From Myxococcus sp046520405 (GTDB lineage: Bacteria > Myxococcota > Myxococcia > Myxococcales > Myxococcaceae), in the NCBI GenBank assembly GCA_046520405.1, contig JBKGHI010000004.1:27851-91850 (forward strand): 64,000 bases of DNA, read 5' to 3'. The notes under the pieces are model-generated. The model was not told where the DNA came from. It saw only the letters and a program-made list of their open reading frames with translations, and searched no databases. A program made the position numbers and the translations under genes. Numbering within the stretch: position 1 is the first letter of the stretch; each line of letters starts with the position of its first letter. Shown here piece by piece: positions 26,435 to 35,183 of the stretch.

Positions 26435-28432
26435 ATGACTGAACGACTCGGAAGCGTATTCATCGAGGGAGTCAGCCCCGAGCTGGACGCTGGCCGTCAC
26501 GCCGTGAAGCGCGTCGTCGGAGAACGGTGCATCGTCCGGGCCGATATCTTCAAGGAAGGCCATGACGTCCTCGTCGCCGTTGTCCGCTGGCGTCAGGTGA
26601 CGCCCGGAGCCCAGCAGACCGACTGGGAGGAAGTGCCCATGCGCTTCCTCGGCAATGACCGCTGGGAGGGCGAGTTTCCCCTGGCCCGGAACGGCCGCTA
26701 CGAATTCACGATTGAAGCGTGGCCAGACCTCTTCCGGACCTGGACCTCCGAGCTGAAGCGCAAGGTGGATGTGGGCCGCGACGTGCGCAGCGAGCTGCTG
26801 GAGGGCGCCGCGCTGCTGGAGGGCGCCACGGCCCGGGCTCGCGCGGCGAAGCAGTTGGACGACGCCCGCGTGTTGAACGAAGCCGCGGTCCGGCTGCGGC
26901 AACCCCCTACCCCGGACCTCCTCGCCGTGGCGCTGTCGCCCGAGCTGGCCGACGTGGCCTCCGCCCACCCGGACCGCTCCCTGGCGCGCCGCTATGACAA
27001 GGTGCTGGAGGTCTTCGCGGACCGGGAGAAGGCCCGCTTCAGCGCGTGGTACGAGTTCTTCCCGCGCTCGGCCCTGCGTGACGGCGTCACCCACGGCACC
27101 TTCCGGGACGCGGAGGCCTGGCTGCCATACATCCAGTCGATGGGCTTCGACACCGTCTACCTGCCGCCCATCCACCCCATTGGCAGGACCGCGCGCAAGG
27201 GCAAGAACAACAGCCTCACCGCGGGCCCCGACGACGTGGGCAGCCCCTGGGCCATTGGCGCCGCGGAGGGAGGCCACAAGGCGGTGCATCCCAAGCTGGG
27301 GACGCTGGCGGATTTCAAACACTTCGTGGAGGCGGCGCAGGCGCACGGCATCGAGGTCGCGCTGGACCTGGCCTTCCAGTGCTCACCGGACCACCCCTAC
27401 GTGAAGGAGCATCCGGAGTGGTTCCAGCACCGCCCGGACGGCACCATCAAGACGGCGGAGAACCCGCCCAAGCGCTACGAGGACATCGTCAACTTCGACT
27501 GGATGGGGCCCGCCCGTGAGTCGCTCTGGGCGGAGCTGGAATCCGTCGTCCTCCACTGGGTGAAGCAGGGGGTGAACACCTTCCGCGTGGACAACCCTCA
27601 CACCAAGCCCACCCAGTTCTGGGCGTGGCTCATCCGCCGCGTGCAGGAAGCCCACCCGCAGGTGCTCTTCCTGTCGGAGGCCTTCACCCGCCCCAAGGTG
27701 ATGAAGGCCCTGGGCAAGGTGGGCTTCACTCAGTCGTACACCTACTTCACGTGGCGCAACTTCAAGGGCGAGCTCCAGGAGTACCTGGAGGAGATCACCC
27801 AGCCGCCCGTGTCGGACTTCTTCCGCGGCAACCTCTGGCCCAACACGCCGGACATCCTCCCGGACTTCCTCCAGAACGCGGGGCCCGGCGCCTTCCGGCT
27901 CCGCGCGGCGCTGGCGGGCACCCTCTCCTCCGTGTGGGGCATGTACTGCGGCTACGAGCTGTGCGAGGGCCGCCCCATCCCGGGCAAGGAGGAGTACACC
28001 GACTCGGAGAAGTATCAGCTCGTCGCGTGGGATTGGGACCGGCCCGGCAACATCCGGGATTGGATTGCGCGCCTCAACAACGCGCGCCGCACGCACCCCG
28101 CGCTGCACCAGTACGGGACGCTGCGCTTCTTCTCGTCGAACAACGACCGCGTCCTCTTCTACGGCAAGCGCTCACCGGACGGCGCCAGCACGGTGCTGGT
28201 GGCGGTGAGCCTGGACCCGTACGCCGCCCAGGAGGCGCTGCTGCATGTGCCCATGGAGTGGCTGGGCGCGCGCCCCGATGAGACGTATCAGGTGCATGAG
28301 TTGATGTCGGACCAGCGCTCGCTGTGGCAGGGTCCCGACGTGCAGGTTCGCCTGACGCCCGAGCAGCCAGCGGCCCTCTGGGCCGTCCACCGGTTCCGCC
28401 GCACCGAGAACGCGTTCGACTACTACGAGTGA
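26435..28432 (+). CDS. glgE: GlgE: alpha-1,4-glucan:maltose-1-phosphate maltosyltransferase
   Basis: GH13_3 enzyme that extends alpha-1,4-glucan using maltose 1-phosphate. The N-terminal beta domain starts near VFIEGVSPELDAGRHAVKR and shows DGRYEFT-like strands. The barrel has the GlgE-specific loop IGRTARKGKNNSL, nucleophile in NTFRVDNPHTKP, acid Glu in VLFLSEAFTRPKVM and the NTPDILPDFLQ segment that binds maltose 1-phosphate. 665 aa is normal length. It leads a four-gene operon with treS (15-bp gap), mak and glgB, so the whole GlgE pathway from trehalose to branched glucan is encoded together. Confidence 0.95.
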   Translation: MTERLGSVFIEGVSPELDAGRHAVKRVVGERCIVRADIFKEGHDVLVAVVRWRQVTPGAQQTDWEEVPMRFLGNDRWEGEFPLARNGRYEFTIEAWPDLFRTWTSELKRKVDVGRDVRSELLEGAALLEGATARARAAKQLDDARVLNEAAVRLRQPPTPDLLAVALSPELADVASAHPDRSLARRYDKVLEVFADREKARFSAWYEFFPRSALRDGVTHGTFRDAEAWLPYIQSMGFDTVYLPPIHPIGRTARKGKNNSLTAGPDDVGSPWAIGAAEGGHKAVHPKLGTLADFKHFVEAAQAHGIEVALDLAFQCSPDHPYVKEHPEWFQHRPDGTIKTAENPPKRYEDIVNFDWMGPARESLWAELESVVLHWVKQGVNTFRVDNPHTKPTQFWAWLIRRVQEAHPQVLFLSEAFTRPKVMKALGKVGFTQSYTYFTWRNFKGELQEYLEEITQPPVSDFFRGNLWPNTPDILPDFLQNAGPGAFRLRAALAGTLSSVWGMYCGYELCEGRPIPGKEEYTDSEKYQLVAWDWDRPGNIRDWIARLNNARRTHPALHQYGTLRFFSSNNDRVLFYGKRSPDGASTVLVAVSLDPYAAQEALLHVPMEWLGARPDETYQVHELMSDQRSLWQGPDVQVRLTPEQPAALWAVHRFRRTENAFDYYE

Positions 28433-28447
28433 CAACCCGAGAGGCGT

Positions 28448-30103
28448 ATGGACCTGGATCCCCTCTGGTACAAGAAGGCCCTTATCTATGAGCTGCACCT
28501 GCGCGCATTCCATGACTCCAACGGCGACGGCCATGGTGACATCCCAGGCCTGATTGAAAAGCTGCCGTACCTCCAGGACCTGGGCGTCAACTGCCTCTGG
28601 CTGCTGCCTCACTACCCGTCACCGCTTCGCGACGACGGCTATGACATCGCGGACTTCTACGGCGTGCACCCGGACTACGGCACGCTCGCGGACTTCCAGC
28701 GCCTGGTGGACGAAGCGCACAAGCGCGACATCCGCGTCATCACCGAGCTGGTGGTGAACCACACCAGTGACCAGCACCCCTGGTTCCAGGAAGCGCGCAG
28801 CGACCCGAACAGCCCCAAGCGCAACTGGTACGTCTGGAGCGACACCGACGAGCAGTACAAGGGCGCGCGCATCATCTTCCTGGACACGGAGCGCTCCAAC
28901 TGGACGTGGGACCCGGTGGCCAAGCAGTACTTCTGGCACCGCTTCTTCAGCCACCAGCCAGACCTCAACTACGACAACCCCGAAGTGCAGGAAGCCATGC
29001 TGGACGTCATGCGCTTCTGGCTCAACATGGGCGTGGATGGGTTCCGCTGCGACGCCGTGCCCTACCTCTTCGAGCGGGAAGGCACCAACTGCGAGAACCT
29101 CCCGGAGACGCACGCCTTCCTCAAGCGCCTGCGGAAGACCATCGACTCCGAATACCAGGGGAAGATGCTGCTGGCGGAGGCGAACCAGTGGCCCGCCGAC
29201 GTGCGCGTGTACTTTGGCGACGGTGACGAATTCCACATGGGCTTCCACTTCCCGGTGATGCCCCGCCTCTTCATGGCGGTGCGCCGCGAGGACCGCACGC
29301 CCATCGTGGAAATCATGCAGCAGACGCCGGACATCCCGGACAACTGCCAGTGGGCCATCTTCCTTCGCAACCATGACGAGCTGACGCTGGAGATGGTGAC
29401 GGACGAGGACCGGGACTACATGTACCGGGAGTACGCCACCGACCCGCGCATGCGCATCAACCTGGGCATCCGCCGCCGGCTCGCGCCGCTGATGGACAAC
29501 GGCCGCCGGCGCATCGAGCTGATGCACAGCCTGCTCTTCACCCTGCCCGGCACGCCCGTCCTCTATTACGGCGACGAGATTGGCATGGGGGACAACATCT
29601 ACCTCGGCGACCGAAACGGCGTGCGCACGCCCATGCAGTGGACGGGTGACCGCAACGCGGGCTTCAGCCGCGCGGACTACTCACGGCTGTACGCGCCCGT
29701 CATCGCCGACCCGGTGTACGGTTATCAATCCATCAACGTGGAAGCGCAGGAGCGCGTGAAGTCCAGCCTCCTGCACTGGGTGAAGCGGATGATTCGCATC
29801 CGCCAGCGTTACCCGGTCTTCTCGCTGGGGAACCTGCGCTTCCTCCAGACAGACAATCGCAAGGTGCTGGCCTTCGTCCGCGAGTGGGAAGGCCAGTCGG
29901 TTCTCGTGGTGTGCAACCTGTCGCGCTTCGCCCAGCCCGCGGTGCTCGACATGCGTGATTGGGAGGGCACGGTGCCGGTGGAGCTGATTGGAGAAACCCC
30001 CTTCCCGCGGGTGAGCGAACTGCCGTACCAGCTCTCCATGGGGCCCTACATGTTCTTGTGGTTCCGCCTGGACAAGCCACAGCAGGGGAGGATCCTCGAA
30101 TGA
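28448..30103 (+). CDS. treS: TreS: maltose alpha-D-glucosyltransferase (trehalose synthase)
   Basis: GH13_16 enzyme that interconverts trehalose and maltose. Conserved regions: VITELVVNHTSDQHPWF, GFRCDAVPYLFEREGTNCEN (nucleophile Asp), MLLAEANQWP (acid Glu) and FLRNHDELTLEMV. The RTPMQW segment near residue 400 and YGDEIGMGDN are typical of TreS. At 551 aa it is the stand-alone form, not fused to maltokinase. GAGAGGCG precedes ATG 28448. The stop overlaps the mak start (ATGA at 30100-30103), so translation is coupled and maltose passes directly to the kinase. Confidence 0.95.
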   Translation: MDLDPLWYKKALIYELHLRAFHDSNGDGHGDIPGLIEKLPYLQDLGVNCLWLLPHYPSPLRDDGYDIADFYGVHPDYGTLADFQRLVDEAHKRDIRVITELVVNHTSDQHPWFQEARSDPNSPKRNWYVWSDTDEQYKGARIIFLDTERSNWTWDPVAKQYFWHRFFSHQPDLNYDNPEVQEAMLDVMRFWLNMGVDGFRCDAVPYLFEREGTNCENLPETHAFLKRLRKTIDSEYQGKMLLAEANQWPADVRVYFGDGDEFHMGFHFPVMPRLFMAVRREDRTPIVEIMQQTPDIPDNCQWAIFLRNHDELTLEMVTDEDRDYMYREYATDPRMRINLGIRRRLAPLMDNGRRRIELMHSLLFTLPGTPVLYYGDEIGMGDNIYLGDRNGVRTPMQWTGDRNAGFSRADYSRLYAPVIADPVYGYQSINVEAQERVKSSLLHWVKRMIRIRQRYPVFSLGNLRFLQTDNRKVLAFVREWEGQSVLVVCNLSRFAQPAVLDMRDWEGTVPVELIGETPFPRVSELPYQLSMGPYMFLWFRLDKPQQGRILE

Positions 30104-31434
30104 CGCCCATCGATTTGACGAAGCTCCCTGACTACCTCAAGCACCAGCGCTGGTTCAGCGGCAAGGCGTGGCCCATCAAGCACGTCACGGTGCTGGACCA
30201 CGCCACCATCGAATCAGGTGGCTGCGCCTTCAGCCTCGCCGTGGTGGAGGTCGTCTACGAACTGGGCAGCCCGGAGCGCTACCTGCTCCCCGTGCAGCCC
30301 TCCACGGACGGCGTGCGGGACGCGCTGGAGAGCGACGAGTGCATGCGCGGGCTCTTCGACCTCATCCGAACCGGCGGCCAGGTGGCGTCCGCGGCCGGGC
30401 GCGTGCAAGGCGAGTGGATTGCCGGCCAGGAAGGATTGCTCGCCCTCCCCTCCCCGCTGGACGTGCGGCGGCTCCAAGTGGAGCAGAGCAACACCTCGGT
30501 GGTGCTGGGTGAGCAGGTCATCCTGAAGATCATCCGGAAGCTGGAAGCCGGCGTGAATCCCGAGCACGAGGTGGGACGCTTCCTCGCCACCAAGACGTCC
30601 TTCCGCGCCACGCCCGTGCTGCTGGGCGCGCTGCAACTGGACGGGCTCGCGGGCGCGACGCTCGCGGTGGCCCACCGCTTCGTGCCAGACGCGACGGACG
30701 GCTGGAAGTACACCCTGGACCGGCTGCGCCAGGAGCGCGCCGTGGGTGAGCGCTTCCTGTCGGAGATGCACGACCTGGGCATGCGCGTGGGCGAGCTGCA
30801 CCGCGCCTTCGCCTCCGCGTCGGATGAAGACCCGGCCTTCGCGCCGGAGCCGCTGCTCCAGGAGGACCTCCAGCGATGGAGCGCGTCCATTGTCGGGGAG
30901 CTGGGCGTGACGCTGGCGGACGCCAGCCGGCAGACGCCGGACCTGGAGAACCGCCGCGAGGTCTTGATCGAGCACGCGAAGCGGCTGGCCCAGGTGGAGC
31001 CTTCCGGCCAGAAGATCCGCATCCACGGCGACCTGCACCTGGGCCAGGTGCTGCGCGCCAAGGACCAATGGCTCATCTTCGACTTCGAGGGCGAGCCCGC
31101 GCGCTCCTTCACCGCGCGCCGGGAGAAGTACAGCGCGCTGCGCGACGTGGCGGGGATGATCCGCTCGTTCGACTACGCGGAGGCCACGGTGGCGCTGGAG
31201 GGAGGCACCCCACATGAGCGCATCGGCGTCATCCGAGACGCCTTCGTGGAGGGCTATCGGCAGGTGACGCGCGGCGCGCCCTTCCTCCCCTCCGACGACA
31301 CCACCTTCGACATCATGCTGCGTGCGTTCGAGCTGGAGAAACTGCTGTACGAAGTGCGATACGAACTGCAGAACCGGCCCGACTGGGTGCGCATCCCCGT
31401 CCAGGCCCTCTTGCGCATGGAGGCAGCCCAGTGA
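30100..31434 (+). CDS. mak: Mak/Pep2: maltokinase
   Basis: Phosphorylates maltose to maltose 1-phosphate with ATP, the donor used by GlgE. The N-terminal cap domain starts LPDYLKHQRWFSGKAWPIK; the kinase lobe has VILKIIRKLEAGVNPEHE. The catalytic loop is IRIHGDLHLGQVL with metal motif WLIFDFEGEPARSF, the signature of maltokinases and aminoglycoside-phosphotransferase-fold kinases. 444 aa matches stand-alone Mak. The start overlaps the treS stop by 4 bp and the stop overlaps the glgB GTG by 4 bp, giving a fully coupled treS-mak-glgB unit. Confidence 0.93.
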   Translation: MTPIDLTKLPDYLKHQRWFSGKAWPIKHVTVLDHATIESGGCAFSLAVVEVVYELGSPERYLLPVQPSTDGVRDALESDECMRGLFDLIRTGGQVASAAGRVQGEWIAGQEGLLALPSPLDVRRLQVEQSNTSVVLGEQVILKIIRKLEAGVNPEHEVGRFLATKTSFRATPVLLGALQLDGLAGATLAVAHRFVPDATDGWKYTLDRLRQERAVGERFLSEMHDLGMRVGELHRAFASASDEDPAFAPEPLLQEDLQRWSASIVGELGVTLADASRQTPDLENRREVLIEHAKRLAQVEPSGQKIRIHGDLHLGQVLRAKDQWLIFDFEGEPARSFTARREKYSALRDVAGMIRSFDYAEATVALEGGTPHERIGVIRDAFVEGYRQVTRGAPFLPSDDTTFDIMLRAFELEKLLYEVRYELQNRPDWVRIPVQALLRMEAAQ

Positions 31435-33635
31435 GGAAGCCAGCCGACAAGGCCCAGGTCGACGCGGAGGTTCAGCGCGTCGTGGAGTTGAGGCACCCGG
31501 AGCCCCACTCCGTCCTCGGCATCCACCCGGATGGGGACGGCGTGGTGATTCGCGCCTTCCGCCCGGACGCCGTGGCCATCCACGTGCTGCCGGAGTCCGG
31601 CGGACGCATCGCGATGACCCACCGGCTGGGCGGCGTCTTCGAAGCCCGCGTCAACGGCAAGGACCAGACGTTCAACTACCTGCTGGAGGTGGAGTACCCC
31701 GGCAAGCGCGTCTTCACCCTGCGCGACCCATACAGCTTCCTCCCCACCCTGGGGGAGATGGACCTGTACTACGCCGGCGAGGGCCGCCACGAGCGCCTCT
31801 GGGAGCGCATGGGCGCGCACCTGATTCACCACAACGGCGTGCGCGGGACCTCCTTCGCGGTTTGGGCTCCCACCGCGGCCGGCGTGTCCGTGGTGGGTGA
31901 CTTCAACGGGTGGGACGGCCGGCTGCACGCCATGCGCCGCATGGGCTCGTCCGGCATCTGGGAGCTCTTCGTCCCCGAGGTGGGCGAAGGCACCCGGTAC
32001 AAGTTCGAGATCCGTCCAGGCCACGGCGGACCCAACGTCCTGAAGGCGGACCCTTTCGCCTTCCGCACCGAAACGCCTCCGGCCACCGCCTCCGTGGTGC
32101 ACGACCTGGCGCGCTATTCGTGGGGCGACGCCACCTGGCTGGAGCAGCGCGCGCGGCGGTCGGACGTGCACCACCAGCCGTGGAGCGTCTACGAGGTCCA
32201 CCTGGGCAGCTGGCGCCGCGTGGTGGAGGACGGCGACCGGCCCATGACGTACCGCGAGCTGGCGCCCGCGCTGGCGGAGTACATCAAGTACACCGGCTTC
32301 ACCCACGTGGAGCTGCTCCCCGTGGCCGAGCACCCCTACGGCGGCTCCTGGGGTTACCAGGTGGGTGGCTACTACTCGCCCACCGCGCGCTTCGGACACC
32401 CGGATGACCTGCGCTTCTTCATCGACCACATGCACCAGGAGGGCATCGGGGTGCTCGTGGATTGGGTGCCCGGACACTTCCCGCGCGACCTGCACGCGCT
32501 GGGGCAGTTCGACGGCACGGCGCTGTACGAGCACGCGGACCCGCGCAAGGGCGCACAGCCGGACTGGGGCACGCTGGTCTTCAACTTCGGCCGCAATGAG
32601 GTGCGCAACTTCCTCATCGCCAATGCGCTGTTCTGGATTGAGGAGTACCACATCGACGGACTGCGCGTGGACGCGGTGGCGTCGATGCTCTACCTCGACT
32701 ACAGCCGCAAACAGGGCGAGTGGATTCCCAACCGCTGGGGCGGCCGGGAGAATGAAGAGGCCATCCACTTCCTGCGCGAGCTGAACGAGACGGTGCACCG
32801 CAAGCACCCCGGCGTCGTGGTCATCGCCGAGGAGTCCACCGCCTGGCCCAAGGTGTCCGCGCCGGTGACCGAAGGCGGCCTGGGCTTCGACTTCAAGTGG
32901 AACATGGGGTGGATGCACGACACGCTGTCGTACTTCTCCAAGGACCCCATCTACCGGCAGTACCACCACAACCAGCTCACCTTCGGCCTGCTGTATGCGT
33001 TCAGCGAGCACTTCATGCTGCCGCTGAGCCATGACGAGGTGGTGCACGGCAAGGGCAGCCTGTACGGCCGCATGCCGGGAGACCCGTGGCAGAAGCGCGC
33101 CAACCTGCGCGCCCTGTTCGCGTGGATGTGGGCCCACCCGGGCAAGAAGCTGGTCTTCATGGGCGGCGAGTTCGGCCAGCCCGCGGAGTGGAACCACGAC
33201 AAGAGCCTGGACTGGCACCTGACGCACGAGCCAGGGCACCACGGCATCCTCCAGTTGGTGGCGGACCTCAACCGCGTCTACAAGGAGATGCCCGCGCTCT
33301 ACGACGCCGACGGCGAGCCCATGGGCTTCCAGTGGCTCCAGCCGGATTCGGCGGCGGACAACGTCTTCGCCTTCGTGCGCCGCGCACGCCAGCCGGGGCG
33401 GCACGTGGTGTGTGTCGCCAACCTGTCGCCCGCGGTGCGGGAGAACTACCGCGTCGGCTTCCCGCTCCAGGGCCGCTACGTGGAGCTGATCAACACGGAC
33501 GCCGAGCAGTACGGCGGCTCCAACCAGGGCAACCAGGGACAGATTCACACCGAGCCCACGGGCTGGGATGGCCAGCCCGCGTCGGCCACCCTCACCCTGC
33601 CCCCGCTCTCCGTGCTCTGGTTCACGCCAGGCTGA
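31431..33635 (+). CDS. glgB: GlgB: 1,4-alpha-glucan branching enzyme
   Basis: GH13_9 enzyme that makes alpha-1,6 branches. It has the N1 domain (HPEPHSVLGIHPDGDGVVIRAF), the CBM48 domain (FAVWAPTAAGVSVVGDFNGWDG) and the barrel with GVLVDWVPGHFPRD, GLRVDAVASMLYLDYSR (nucleophile), VVVIAEESTAWP (acid) and LPLSHDEVVHGKGSL. 734 aa is full length with both N-terminal domains. GTG 31431 overlaps the mak stop. An inverted repeat 14 bp after its stop may end the operon. Confidence 0.95.
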   Translation: MRKPADKAQVDAEVQRVVELRHPEPHSVLGIHPDGDGVVIRAFRPDAVAIHVLPESGGRIAMTHRLGGVFEARVNGKDQTFNYLLEVEYPGKRVFTLRDPYSFLPTLGEMDLYYAGEGRHERLWERMGAHLIHHNGVRGTSFAVWAPTAAGVSVVGDFNGWDGRLHAMRRMGSSGIWELFVPEVGEGTRYKFEIRPGHGGPNVLKADPFAFRTETPPATASVVHDLARYSWGDATWLEQRARRSDVHHQPWSVYEVHLGSWRRVVEDGDRPMTYRELAPALAEYIKYTGFTHVELLPVAEHPYGGSWGYQVGGYYSPTARFGHPDDLRFFIDHMHQEGIGVLVDWVPGHFPRDLHALGQFDGTALYEHADPRKGAQPDWGTLVFNFGRNEVRNFLIANALFWIEEYHIDGLRVDAVASMLYLDYSRKQGEWIPNRWGGRENEEAIHFLRELNETVHRKHPGVVVIAEESTAWPKVSAPVTEGGLGFDFKWNMGWMHDTLSYFSKDPIYRQYHHNQLTFGLLYAFSEHFMLPLSHDEVVHGKGSLYGRMPGDPWQKRANLRALFAWMWAHPGKKLVFMGGEFGQPAEWNHDKSLDWHLTHEPGHHGILQLVADLNRVYKEMPALYDADGEPMGFQWLQPDSAADNVFAFVRRARQPGRHVVCVANLSPAVRENYRVGFPLQGRYVELINTDAEQYGGSNQGNQGQIHTEPTGWDGQPASATLTLPPLSVLWFTPG

Positions 33636-33648
33636 AATGTCTATCATT

Positions 33649-33680
33649 GCGCCCCTGACGCAATTACATATCAGGGGCGC
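33649..33680. repeat. 10-bp perfect inverted repeat after glgB
   Basis: GCGCCCCTGA (33649-33658) and TCAGGGGCGC (33671-33680) form a perfect 10-bp stem around a 12-nt A+T-rich loop, 13 bp after the glgB stop. There is no T-run, so it is either a weak terminator or an RNA-processing/stability hairpin. It marks the boundary between the GlgE operon and the repeat array. Confidence 0.5.
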
Positions 33681-33765
33681 GAAACATCAAAGACATATGA
33701 CTGTCTTTTCAGTCAATCACAAACAAATACATGACAAATACATCGAGCCTGGGTTCCCGGAGTGC

Positions 33766-34119
33766 CTGAGTCTTTGTTCATGTAGGCATGGGCATCTCAA
33801 CTGGACGTCTGAGCATGTAGGCCCTGCCGCCTGGGCGGCTGCTCGACTCACTGAACATCCAGACAGTGGCCGCCCCCGCCCCGCCGATGCCCGCATGACT
33901 GAACACGCAGGCATGTAGGCATCGCGATCAGAATCCAGCGAAAAACACCTGAACATCAGCACATGTAGGCACGGCCTTCGAGACGGGAGTCCGACCCACT
34001 GAACATCCATGCAGCAAGTCGCGCCGATCTGATCCGACGATCCTGCTGGCCGCCTGTTCATGTAGGCATTGCCGCTTCAGGCGTCGCGAAAATGCCTGAT
34101 GATTCGTTCAGGTGGGCAT
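33766..34119. repeat. array of eight degenerate 24-nt repeats, about 50-nt period, non-coding
   Basis: Units of 24 nt start at 33766, 33801, 33851, 33899, 33949, 33999, 34046 and 34096 (steps 35, 50, 48, 50, 50, 47, 50). Each joins a left half near CTGAACAT to a right half near CATGTAGGCAT, with a 5-nt link; about 26 nt of unrelated sequence separates units. The right half is nearly perfect at 33779, 33912, 33962 and 34059, partly kept at 33814 and 34109, and lost at two units; the left half is best at 33851, 33899, 33949 and 33999. The 595-bp gap 33636-34230 has no credible gene, and its first part is A+T-rich. The 50-nt step excludes a coding repeat. It could be a binding-site array, a structured RNA or a decayed CRISPR-like array; no cas gene is present. 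Confidence 0.65.
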
Positions 34120-34230
34120 TGCCCGAGCGAGCAGGCAAGCCGCTCGACCACCGGGCACACGGGCTGTGGCGCTTGCTCCCCTACCCCGGAGCCCCCACCG
34201 TAATCCTGGGCGATTCACAGGAGGACGGGG

Positions 34231-34440
34231 ATGCCGAAGAAGAAGATCAACGAGGGGTACGGCGGTACCAGCGAGCAGCGTCAGCGCCACCTCCAGAACG
34301 ACAACTTCTCGGAGCGGGCGCCCCGGACACCGGACGAGTCGGAGGCCGTGCGCAGCACGCCCGACAAGGACGGCCGCGAGATCACCATCCATCCGCTGGA
34401 GTCGGAGGACTCGGACGACCTCTGGCACGGCAAGCCGTGA
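34231..34440 (+). CDS. small hydrophilic protein, function unknown
   Basis: 69-aa very hydrophilic, probably disordered protein (MPKKKINEGYGGTSEQRQRH ... HPLESEDSDDLWHGKP). AGGAGG at 34219-34224 gives it a strong ribosome site, so it is likely translated. The basic start and acidic end recall small stress-related proteins of proteobacteria, but no family is assigned. It follows the repeat array, which may contain its promoter. Confidence 0.7.
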   Translation: MPKKKINEGYGGTSEQRQRHLQNDNFSERAPRTPDESEAVRSTPDKDGREITIHPLESEDSDDLWHGKP

Positions 34441-34455
34441 GCCCTGGGCCCGCCC

Positions 34456-34551
34456 TCAGCGCATGAACAGGAAGTAGAGCACCGCGCTCAGGGCGACGGA
34501 AACCAGGATGCTGCCGATACAACCAAGCCGGTTCGAGAAGAAGAAGAACAT
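34456..34551 (-). CDS. 31-aa single-span membrane peptide
   Basis: Micro-protein starting MFFFFSNRLGCIGSILVSVA and ending in a short hydrophobic stretch before FLFMR. The start NRLGC-GS followed by one hydrophobic helix is shared, as I recall, by tiny membrane proteins in actinobacteria and myxobacteria, so I consider it real despite its size. It follows the gamma-glutamylcyclotransferase-like gene by 95 bp on the same strand and may be last in that operon. Function unknown. Confidence 0.5.
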   Translation of the reverse strand: MFFFFSNRLGCIGSILVSVALSAVLYFLFMR

Positions 34552-34646
34552 GCGCGCGGCCAAGCTGCGCACTCCCGGCGCGATGAGAAGCCATCGCGCC
34601 GGCTTTCTGTCCTCGGGCGTACGGAACGCGAGCGAGCGGGAGTGGA

Positions 34647-35168
34647 CTACTCGCCGCGCTGCAGGCGCTCCACGTAGGCCTCGGGCAGCCCCGCGGACCG
34701 GGCACCCCGCACCAGGGCCTCCACGAAGCGGGGGCTGACCGGGCCGTCCCCGGACGCACGGCGCGGGTTCGTGACGAAGGCCGTGGCCTCCAGCCCCTGC
34801 CCGTCCACCTGGACGCGCACCGGGCGCTCCACGCACATGCTGGTGACGAAGCCTTCCTTGTGCTGGATGATGGGCCAGTCCTGGCCGCGAATCTCGAACA
34901 GGCGGCCGTAGACCTTCTGGCCCGTCGCATCCCTCAGCCCCGCGACGCGCCCGCCCCACCAGCGTGACGGGAAGTCGTAGACCAGGTCCACGTCCAGGGC
35001 CTCGGCCAGCCGTCCTTCGGGCAGCTCGAAGAAGTCGTAGCTGTGCTGGGAACGCCACTCCTCGAACACGGCCCGGTCCAGGATGGTCGAATACGCGAAG
35101 TACAGGCGCGTGGCCGACGGGTCCGCGCCCGCGCGCGCCTTCATCACCTGGTCATAATGTGAATCCAT
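34647..35168 (-). CDS. gamma-glutamylcyclotransferase-like protein
   Basis: 173-aa GGCT/AIG2-fold protein. It begins the fold with TRLYFAYSTILDRAVFEEW (the YG/YS substrate loop motif, here AYSTILD) and contains GRVAGLRDATGQKVYGRLFEI and the acidic KEGFVTSMCVERPVRVQV region. The family releases 5-oxoproline from gamma-glutamyl peptides or acts on related amines; activity here is not proven and the YGSL motif is altered to YSTI. It lies 15 bp after the GbsR/MarR regulator stop and is probably co-transcribed. Confidence 0.75.
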   Translation of the reverse strand: MDSHYDQVMKARAGADPSATRLYFAYSTILDRAVFEEWRSQHSYDFFELPEGRLAEALDVDLVYDFPSRWWGGRVAGLRDATGQKVYGRLFEIRGQDWPIIQHKEGFVTSMCVERPVRVQVDGQGLEATAFVTNPRRASGDGPVSPRFVEALVRGARSAGLPEAYVERLQRGE

Positions 35169-35183
35169 GCCTGCCTCTTCTGG

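Noticed and set aside
31254..33647. 797-codon minus-strand frame opposite glgB
   Set aside because: Shadow of a gene with complete branching-enzyme motifs.
33717..34061. Open minus-strand frame of 114 codons across the repeat array
   Set aside because: No ribosome site, poor composition, and the 50-nt repeats fall in changing phase, so it is not a coding repeat.
33766..34119. CRISPR array
   Set aside because: Repeat units share only parts of the motif, some have lost a half, the first spacing is 35 nt and there is no cas gene. Listed as a degenerate repeat array instead.
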